From positions 1 through 39,517 of the forward strand of contig NZ_JAUQSW010000018.1 in assembly GCF_030581075.1 (NCBI RefSeq): a stretch of 39,517 bases of DNA, in the 5' to 3' direction. This document shows, piece by piece, positions 34,455 to 39,517 of the stretch. The position numbers and the translations under genes were made by a program. Position 1 is the stretch's first letter. Every line of letters begins with the position of its first letter. This DNA is from Hymenobacter cheonanensis (GTDB taxonomy: Bacteria; Bacteroidota; Bacteroidia; Cytophagales; Hymenobacteraceae). The notes under the pieces are model-generated. The model worked only from the letters and a program-made list of their open reading frames with translations. It was not told the origin of the DNA and made no database searches.

Positions 34455-35144
34455 TCAGCCGCCGCCCGCTCCCGGCGCAAGGTCAGCAGTGGTGGCCCGG
34501 TGGACGAGGCGCTGGACCTGCTTCTGACTAAAAGCCCCGCCGCGCCTAGCGGTAAAGCCAAGCGCGTTCAACTCCCCCGCAATCCGCTCACAGCTGAGTC
34601 CCTGCGCGCGCCGGGCGAGAATCAGCGCCGTCGCCTGCCGGATGCCCCCATGCTCGCGCGCATTGCGTTGCCGCGCCTCCAGCCCCAGCTGTCGCGCCTC
34701 CTCGGTCAGGTTGGCCGGCGTACCCAGTTGGGCGCCCCGCGCCTTTTTGGCTTTCAAGGCATCCTTAGTGCGTTGGGAGATGGTCTCGCGCTCGTGCTGG
34801 GCGATGACGGCAAACAGCCCCACGGTAAGCGTATTGGCATCAGGCATGTCACAGCAGGCAAACTGCACCCCCGAGTCGCGCAGGGCTAGGATAAAGCCCG
34901 CGTTCCTACTTAATCGATCCAACTTAGCAATCAGCAACACCCCACCCATAGCTCGCGCCGCCGCGATAGCGGCCAGCAGTTGGGGACGCTGGTTCTTCTT
35001 GCCGCTCTCGACCTCCACGTACTCCCCTACCGGCGCCACGCCCTGCAGGAAGTTCTTCACCGCCGCCCGCTGCGCATCGAGGCCTAGCCCCGAGTTGCCT
35101 TGCTTTTGGGTAGAGACGCGGTAGTAGGCGCAGTAGGCGGGCAC
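34455..35144 (-). CDS. serine recombinase, resolvase/invertase family
   Basis: The 229-residue protein has the serine-resolvase catalytic domain: CAYYRVSTQKQ with catalytic Ser11, then LLIAKLDRLSRNAGF, then GLFAVIAQHERETISQRTKDAL. The C-terminal helix-turn-helix reads GLSCERIAGELNALGFTARRGGAFSQKQVQRLV. It is of small-resolvase size, not a large serine integrase. GTG 35144 is the only good start. Likely work is resolution of plasmid dimers or of cointegrates from a Tn3-like element; the TIME-like element at 15946 shows that Tn3-type events have occurred here. An 11-bp inverted repeat upstream may be its site. Confidence 0.9.
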   Translation of the reverse strand: MPAYCAYYRVSTQKQGNSGLGLDAQRAAVKNFLQGVAPVGEYVEVESGKKNQRPQLLAAIAAARAMGGVLLIAKLDRLSRNAGFILALRDSGVQFACCDMPDANTLTVGLFAVIAQHERETISQRTKDALKAKKARGAQLGTPANLTEEARQLGLEARQRNAREHGGIRQATALILARRAQGLSCERIAGELNALGFTARRGGAFSQKQVQRLVHRATTADLAPGAGGG

Positions 35145-35180
35145 GGGGTAAAAGCGACGAGTTTCGACGAAGGTAGCCTA

Positions 35181-35220
35181 AAAAGACATTATTTAAACGC
35201 TCGTTCATGTAATGTCTTTT
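35181..35220. promoter_or_regulatory. inverted repeat upstream of the resolvase, possible binding site
   Basis: AAAAGACATTA (35181-35191) is the exact inverse of TAATGTCTTTT (35210-35220). The 40-bp span ends 36 bp before the resolvase start, where resolvases commonly bind their own res site and repress themselves. Role inferred from position. Confidence 0.45.
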
Positions 35221-35343
35221 GGGCCAAAATGTGCTTTTTGCCCGTTTGGATTAGCCTTCCCTGCGATTATCGGTAGTGGCGCAAGAGTTGTTCTGCTCGC
35301 TAAGGCAGGGTGTGACCTCTTCCTCGCTTAACTAGCGCTTGCT

Positions 35344-35877
35344 ATGACGTACTGGCTTCCTGTCTACGATTTCGCCACCCGCTGGCCCAAGGTGGGCCTC
35401 ATGCTGTATCCCTTGCTCTTTGTGGCTGGGGGACTAGCGCATTATCGCCGGGCTCGGCAAGAGACCGATGAAACATTGGTTCCCTTACTGGGTATTTCCA
35501 AGCGTCAGTCGGGCATGTTGGGTGGCGCCCTCTTTACCGCTTTCGCCGGCCTGCTCAGTGTGATGGCCATCCCCGCCATGATAAACGAGTATAGGCAGAC
35601 GCGCCAGGTGTATGCGCACAAGCGCTATCAGCTGGTACAAGGCGCCGTTCGCGACTTTGACCCCATGCCGGCCGGCGGCCACAAATCGGAAAGCTTCACG
35701 GTAGCGGGCGTGCCCTTTTCCATCGCGGGTCTTAACACGACGAATTATGGCTACAACCAGGCTACCTCCGAGGGGGGCGTTATGCGAGCCGGCTTGCACG
35801 TGCGGATTGCCTACTTCACCCGCGAGGGGCACAACGTTATTCTTAAGTTGGATACCCTAGCCACTAGGTCGCGCTAG
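35344..35877 (+). CDS. small membrane protein, unknown function
   Basis: The 177-residue protein has two membrane helices, VGLMLYPLLFVAGGLAHY (about 17-34) and GGALFTAFAGLLSVMAIPAMI (about 59-79), joined by a charged loop. A soluble domain of about 95 residues follows, with beta strands (FTVAGVPFSIAGLNTTNYGY, LHVRIAYFT). The C-terminal part resembles small OB-like or immunoglobulin-like periplasmic domains in outline only. It is transcribed divergently from the resolvase. I cannot assign a family or role. Confidence 0.65.
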   Translation: MTYWLPVYDFATRWPKVGLMLYPLLFVAGGLAHYRRARQETDETLVPLLGISKRQSGMLGGALFTAFAGLLSVMAIPAMINEYRQTRQVYAHKRYQLVQGAVRDFDPMPAGGHKSESFTVAGVPFSIAGLNTTNYGYNQATSEGGVMRAGLHVRIAYFTREGHNVILKLDTLATRSR

Positions 35878-36085
35878 TAGCTCGTCACGTTTTCCGGTTC
35901 TTCGTTTAAGTAATGTGAGAAACGCACGCGGGTCGACTGAGCTTACAAAAAGTGATTGCCCAATACAGCAGAAATGACCTGTGAGTCCCTATAGGTAGTG
36001 ACTTCCTCGCCTAATTTTAACGCCTTCTTGTCAACCGGACTTGGCGGCCTTGACTGTCTAGTACCTCCTCCCCTCGTTAGCTTAC

Positions 36086-37315
36086 ATGAGGTTGTTATCC
36101 ATCTTACTTCTGCTGTTTGCTGTTTATTTCGCTCAAGCACAACCCCACTCTTTTGAGAGTCTGCTTCAGCAGGGTAAAGCAGAGTTTAAGCAGGAGAAAC
36201 CCAACTATAAAGCCGCTGCCCGAGCACTTGAAGCGGCCATTAAACTCCAGCCCAGTAGTGCAGAGGCTCACTATTATCTAGGCTATACGTACAGCCGGCT
36301 TAACAATGAGGGGGGCGCCACTATGAATCAGATGCGGCTGGCATTGGTGCGCAAAGCCAGCCAGGAAATGGAAATGGTGAACCGCCTCGCGCCGCACTAT
36401 ACCGGGGACTTACTCCCGCTCGACCCTTACGGCAAGATCACGAGTGAGTGGGGGGCGCTAGCGGTCGGCTATGCCACCCGCCAGCAGGATGACTCCGCGC
36501 GCTGGGCCTTCGCGCAGGGACGCCTACGTGGGGGCTTTTCTGATTTTTTAGTCGGGCATGCTCGCGCGCTCCTTGATCAGTGCCGCCCAGCGGGAATTTT
36601 GCTCTCCCCGGGCGACCTGATAACCTTTCCGCTCGCCTACGTGCAGCTTGTAAATCACTACCGCGTAGATGTATCGGTGGTGGATGTCGCCCTACTGGCC
36701 ACAACTTGGTATCCCGCCTATTTGGAAAAAACTACTTCCTTGCGTTTCGGCATGCCAGCTGCCGCACGCGATACGGTGGCGTATATGCCCTGGCACACCG
36801 GGCCATGGCACGTCTTCAATGCGCGCCTGCAAACGTCCTTTACCTGGCAGCTGCATCCCACTTACGATAGCACTTACCTGCAACGGCCGGATATTCTATT
36901 ACTAGCCCTGTTACAAGCCAATGAGTTTCGGCGCGATGTGTACTTCACGCATGCCTTTCAGGAAAGCGCCCAACTGAGCTTGCGGCTCAACCAGGAGCTA
37001 CTGCAGCGGTGGATCGTGTACCAGGTAAATGCGAGCGGTGAGCCCGAGCCGGCTACAGCAGAGTACTTAACCCATATCGTCCCCGTCTTAGACTTGGTGG
37101 CTAAAGCGAATTCCAACAGCCGCAACGAAGTAGCGATGATCTTGGGGCTACGGTATGATCTGCTTGACCGCCTGCAGCGCAGTCTGCAAGTCGGCCGTTC
37201 GGCAGAAGTAAAGCCCCTGCTGGCCCTGGTTGACCACTATCTTTCCGAAGCCACCTATCCGTTCGAGTCACCTGAGGAAAAGGCGTTTTATAAGTATGCC
37301 AAAACGCTGCAGTAA
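36086..37315 (+). CDS. secreted TPR protein with DUF2723-like C-terminal region
   Basis: The 409-residue protein begins with a signal peptide (MRLLSILLLLFAVYFAQA, cut before QPHS). Tetratricopeptide repeats follow (FESLLQQGKAEFKQE...YKAAARALEAAIKLQPSSAEAHYYLGYTYSRL, about 24-75). The middle region SPGDLITFPLAYVQLVNHYRVDVSVVDVALLATTWYPAYL (about 172-212) recalls the 'GDNDTYPLWYxQ...RTDVxVVNLSLLxTxWY' block at the soluble end of DUF2723 glycosyltransferase-like membrane proteins, but no membrane domain is present. It is probably periplasmic. It is convergent with rep. Its job on a plasmid is unknown. Confidence 0.75.
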   Translation: MRLLSILLLLFAVYFAQAQPHSFESLLQQGKAEFKQEKPNYKAAARALEAAIKLQPSSAEAHYYLGYTYSRLNNEGGATMNQMRLALVRKASQEMEMVNRLAPHYTGDLLPLDPYGKITSEWGALAVGYATRQQDDSARWAFAQGRLRGGFSDFLVGHARALLDQCRPAGILLSPGDLITFPLAYVQLVNHYRVDVSVVDVALLATTWYPAYLEKTTSLRFGMPAAARDTVAYMPWHTGPWHVFNARLQTSFTWQLHPTYDSTYLQRPDILLLALLQANEFRRDVYFTHAFQESAQLSLRLNQELLQRWIVYQVNASGEPEPATAEYLTHIVPVLDLVAKANSNSRNEVAMILGLRYDLLDRLQRSLQVGRSAEVKPLLALVDHYLSEATYPFESPEEKAFYKYAKTLQ

Positions 37316-37569
37316 GCTGGGGCAGTTAGCCGAGGGAAAATGCATTCTTCACATTTTGCCAACTTAGCGCGCTGCTAGTTGGCACAGAACGGTTTTCACG
37401 TTAAACACTACCCCTAACAACCTGTCTACTAATTAGTTTATAATAGTATAAACGTCAAAAATGAGACGGAATACTATTTTATACTAGCCTATTTTATAAT
37501 GTGTTACGCCGTCAGCTGTATTGCTTATGTACTAATTCCTCAAGTTTTAACTAGAGTAGCAACATAAGC

Positions 37570-38751
37570 TTAATGGATTGCTTGCAACTGATACTGCAAG
37601 TTGGCTATCCTAGCCTCTATTTCAGCCGCTGCTTCCTGTCGCTTTGAGCCGGTGTAAAGATCTTCTGGTGCTTCGTGCTGCACGAATTTGAGCGAACTAT
37701 GTAAATCTGCTAACTCATTCTGTAGCTTCTCACGTTGCTTGGCTGTGATAATCGGCCGTGCAACAGGCTTAGGTTTACTTGTAGGCGTAGCCTGTGCCTG
37801 CTTATAGTCATTTAGGAAGTACCCATCAGCTAAAGCCTTATAAACAGCCCCAGCCTGCTTTTTTACTTTCCCCTGTCGTACCTGGTTGCTTACCCGACTG
37901 AGTACATAACGGATATATCCCTCATCGTAATAACCAGCTTCGATTTGCGTCTTTATTGTGGTAAGGCTTTTACCTGCAACACCTACTGCTAGTAAGGCAG
38001 CTTCCCAACCATCGGCAGGTGGCTGCGGCGCGGGTAATTGTTCAGATACAGGCGCGAATAGGAAGCGGATTTCGCTTACTGCCTTACCCTGTCGTATTAA
38101 TTCGTAAGTAAAAGGCAGGTCTGTTTCCTGTAACTCCTGTTGAGCGCGATCTAGGATGCGAACTTTAAAGTTATCCCAGCGGTCGTATCCTGGCCCGAGC
38201 TTAAGCATTGCTTTCAGATCGGTGAGGCCAACTACTCGCTGCCCAAAAGCCGAATACTCGCGTAACAACCAGTATATCCGGTGTGAATTTGGATTTTTAA
38301 TCTTTAACAGCTCGGTGAGTTGTGCTTTCGTGAAGTTGTCACGCAACTCCAACAGGTAGGGTATCACTGCATCATTAAAGCGAGCCTCCACTGCTCCCTC
38401 TCCACCTTTATACTGAGCAATAGATAGTAGTGGTAGCACTACGAAATCAGGCTGGCGGCTCCGGCGGCCTACTCCGCTAAGTTGCTCAATAGTGATAGTA
38501 CGCGTGGCAAATTCTTCTACAGCCTCTCGGACTAGCTTGTAAGTATTTTGGCTGTTTATTTCTCCTAGCAACTCAGACACTTCAACACGGCATAGACCGA
38601 AGGTGGTATCATTTCGCCCAATGTTCGCTAATAGGTGCAAGAACAGGCGCGTTTCTAATGGCCCGAACTGAAAACGCGCATTAATAAGCGCATTATGCTG
38701 GACAACTAGAGGTGTACTGGCTGGCAGCGAAGAAGTTGCTATAAGGTTCAT
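37570..38751 (-). CDS. rep: plasmid replication initiator, Rep_3 family
   Basis: The 393-residue protein has tandem winged-helix domains of the Rep_3/RepB type. The family opening VVQHNALINARFQFGPLETRLFLHLLANIG is at residues about 16-45. A second winged helix includes LLELRDNFTKAQLTELLKIKNPNSHRIYWLLREYS and VGLTDLKAMLKLGPGYDRWDNFKVRILDRAQQEL. The C-terminal 100 residues are basic and helical. Such initiators bind iterons as monomers to open the origin, and bind operator repeats as dimers to repress themselves. I chose ATG 38751; ATG 38790 is possible, while an upstream TTG frame would run through the iterons and is rejected. The last stretch 37316-37569 on its 3' side is AT-rich with a weak TAGTATAAA/TTTATACTA stem and nothing else. 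Confidence 0.93.
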   Translation of the reverse strand: MNLIATSSLPASTPLVVQHNALINARFQFGPLETRLFLHLLANIGRNDTTFGLCRVEVSELLGEINSQNTYKLVREAVEEFATRTITIEQLSGVGRRSRQPDFVVLPLLSIAQYKGGEGAVEARFNDAVIPYLLELRDNFTKAQLTELLKIKNPNSHRIYWLLREYSAFGQRVVGLTDLKAMLKLGPGYDRWDNFKVRILDRAQQELQETDLPFTYELIRQGKAVSEIRFLFAPVSEQLPAPQPPADGWEAALLAVGVAGKSLTTIKTQIEAGYYDEGYIRYVLSRVSNQVRQGKVKKQAGAVYKALADGYFLNDYKQAQATPTSKPKPVARPIITAKQREKLQNELADLHSSLKFVQHEAPEDLYTGSKRQEAAAEIEARIANLQYQLQAIH

Positions 38752-38790
38752 GGGGCGGGAGTAGTGCAGCAAATGTAGCTGCAACAACAT

Positions 38791-38825
38791 CAACTCCCTA
38801 CAAATTTTTACTTTGTAGGGAGTTG
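38791..38825. promoter_or_regulatory. inverted iteron pair, likely rep operator
   Basis: CAACTCCCTACAAA (38791-38804) is the exact inverse of TTTGTAGGGAGTTG (38812-38825), with a 7-base spacer. It ends 40 bp upstream of the rep start. Paired inverted copies of an iteron at the rep promoter are where Rep dimers repress transcription. Confidence 0.75.
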
Positions 38826-38946
38826 ACCCCAGTTTTGTAGGGCTATAATCAATCGATGACCCCAACTTTGTAGGGAGTTGACCCCAGTTTTGTAGGGAGT
38901 TGACCCCAGTTTTGTAGGGAGTTGACCCCAGTTTTGTAGGGAGTTG
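38812..38946. repeat. direct iterons of the replication origin
   Basis: The core TTTGTAGGG starts at 38812, 38834, 38867, 38889, 38911 and 38933. Steps are 22 bp except one of 33 bp, so all copies lie on the same face of the helix. The full unit is about TTTGTAGGGAGTTGACCCC plus a short AGT or AACT link. The copy at 38834 is cut short after the core. Rep binding here would start replication. The AT-rich stretch 38950-39060 beside it is a plausible melting region. I saw no clear DnaA box. Confidence 0.9.
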
Positions 38947-39110
38947 CCTTCATAATTACCTGATATGTAGTTGATTATGCCACCCGTAAACTATATAAAC
39001 TAGATAAAGAAAGTAAACTACTAGTTTCTTGAGCAGTATTTTCAAAATTGTTGTCTAATAGACGATTGAAAGCTCACGTTGAGTAGTCTCAACCAGGGGG
39101 CGGGCGCGGC

Positions 39111-39134
39111 GACCCCAATTTTGTAGGGAATTGC
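39111..39134. repeat. isolated iteron copy, direct orientation
   Basis: GACCCCAATTTTGTAGGGAATTG matches the iteron unit with two or three changes, in the same orientation as the main array and about 190 bp beyond it. Confidence 0.7.
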
Positions 39135-39159
39135 TTCCATTTTAAGGCTAGTGGATTTG

Positions 39160-39194
39160 AAAAAGCCCTTCTGTGCCATGCAGAAGGGCTTTTT
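39160..39194. terminator. bidirectional rho-independent terminator
   Basis: AAAAAGCCCTTCTG (39160-39173) pairs exactly with CAGAAGGGCTTTTT (39181-39194) over a 7-base loop. With an A-run on one side and a T-run on the other it can act in both directions. It shields the origin from transcripts reading in from the array side. Confidence 0.85.
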
Positions 39195-39212
39195 AGCATT
39201 AAGTGACTGAAT

Positions 39213-39236
39213 CAACTCCCTACAAAGTTGGGGTCA
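39213..39236. repeat. inverted iteron copy 1
   Basis: CAACTCCCTACAAAGTTGGG followed by GTCA is the exact inverse of the iteron at 38858-38880, in opposite orientation to the main array. Confidence 0.85.
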
Positions 39237-39311
39237 ATATTCCTTACTATGAGGGTAGAGAGTCTGTTTTCATCCCTCAAACGTTCTTCAACCCACTCTA
39301 TTGATAGGTAG

Positions 39312-39335
39312 CAACTCCCTACAAAGTTGGGGTCA
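39312..39335. repeat. inverted iteron copy 2
   Basis: This is identical to the copy at 39213, 99 bp further on (nine turns at 11 bp). The two outlying inverted copies may serve copy control by pairing origins, or incompatibility; that is inference. Confidence 0.85.
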
Positions 39336-39440
39336 ATGACGAGCTAGCATTGAGACGTGGGTGGGTAGTAGAGAAGGACAAGAATAATTCTTCATGATTA
39401 GCTCAATAGGTAGTTCTAAAATCCGTAGGCTATTATCTTG

Positions 39441-39517
39441 GTAGCCTTGGTAGCCTTGGTAGCCTTGGTAGCCTTGGTAGCCTTGGTAGCCTTGGTAGCC
39501 TTGGTAGCCTTGGTAGC
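39441..39517. repeat. 9-bp tandem array, right part (8 units plus 5 bases)
   Basis: Eight GTAGCCTTG units and a final GTAGC, preceded by a worn copy ATTATCTTG at 39432. This continues the array at the left end. Joined end to end as given, the two parts are out of step by a partial unit, so the exact copy number at the junction is not reliable. Confidence 0.95.

Noticed and set aside
38752..38865. Longer rep start at an upstream TTG
   Set aside because: The extension would be translated through the iterons and adds residues absent from Rep_3 proteins. ATG 38751 fits the family.

Overview
The window looks like a complete, or nearly complete, plasmid of a Hymenobacter-like member of the Bacteroidota. 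This is inference. The evidence is the style of the secreted proteins (leucine-rich-repeat plus RHS giants, a small DUF6252-like lipoprotein, an N-terminal TPR protein), start regions without Shine-Dalgarno motifs, and TTG/TAnnTTTG-like promoter elements. Both ends of the window lie in the same 9-bp tandem array. A ParA plus small ribbon-helix-helix partner sits just inside the left end. A Rep_3-type initiator with 22-bp iterons sits just inside the right end. Together these make one replication/partition block that spans the junction of a circle.

Layout. 1-1389: tandem array, parA and parB-like gene. 1612-3633: a lipoprotein, an unknown protein, a 150-bp MITE-like element and a wrecked IS3-type transposase. 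3781-15843: a defence-island-like block. It holds a translationally coupled pair (degenerate diadenylate-cyclase-like protein plus an all-helical partner), a 1325-aa SIR2 protein and a 1672-aa nuclease/STAND ATPase. 15946-16345: a 247-bp Tn3-derived miniature element and a 50-bp perfect palindrome. 16352-18955: a zinc-cluster protein, a DUF3800 protein and a membrane-anchored protein. 19127-20271: an IS110/IS1111-family insertion sequence. 20301-23216: a TetR-type regulator with two operator-like palindromes, then decayed remnants of an ABC-three-component (ABC-3C) defence system. 23305-34198: a polymorphic-toxin operon on the minus strand (secreted YD-repeat protein, then an LRR-RHS toxin with an M91-like metallopeptidase tip, then a candidate immunity protein). 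34455-37315: a serine resolvase, a small membrane protein and a secreted TPR/DUF2723-like protein. 37570-39340: rep, iterons and a terminator.

How it fits together. The ends provide replication and partition. The resolvase may resolve multimers. Most of the interior is cargo for conflict: anti-phage or anti-plasmid candidates on the left and an interbacterial toxin/immunity operon on the right, separated by mobile-element scars. The strongest candidate for an undescribed system is the coupled pair at 3781-6152. Its first protein keeps the layout of a diadenylate cyclase domain but has lost the signature residues (DGI for DGA, RSR for RHR), which suggests a nucleotide sensor rather than an enzyme. 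Its partner matches no family I know. All functional calls come from reading the sequence; no database search was run.
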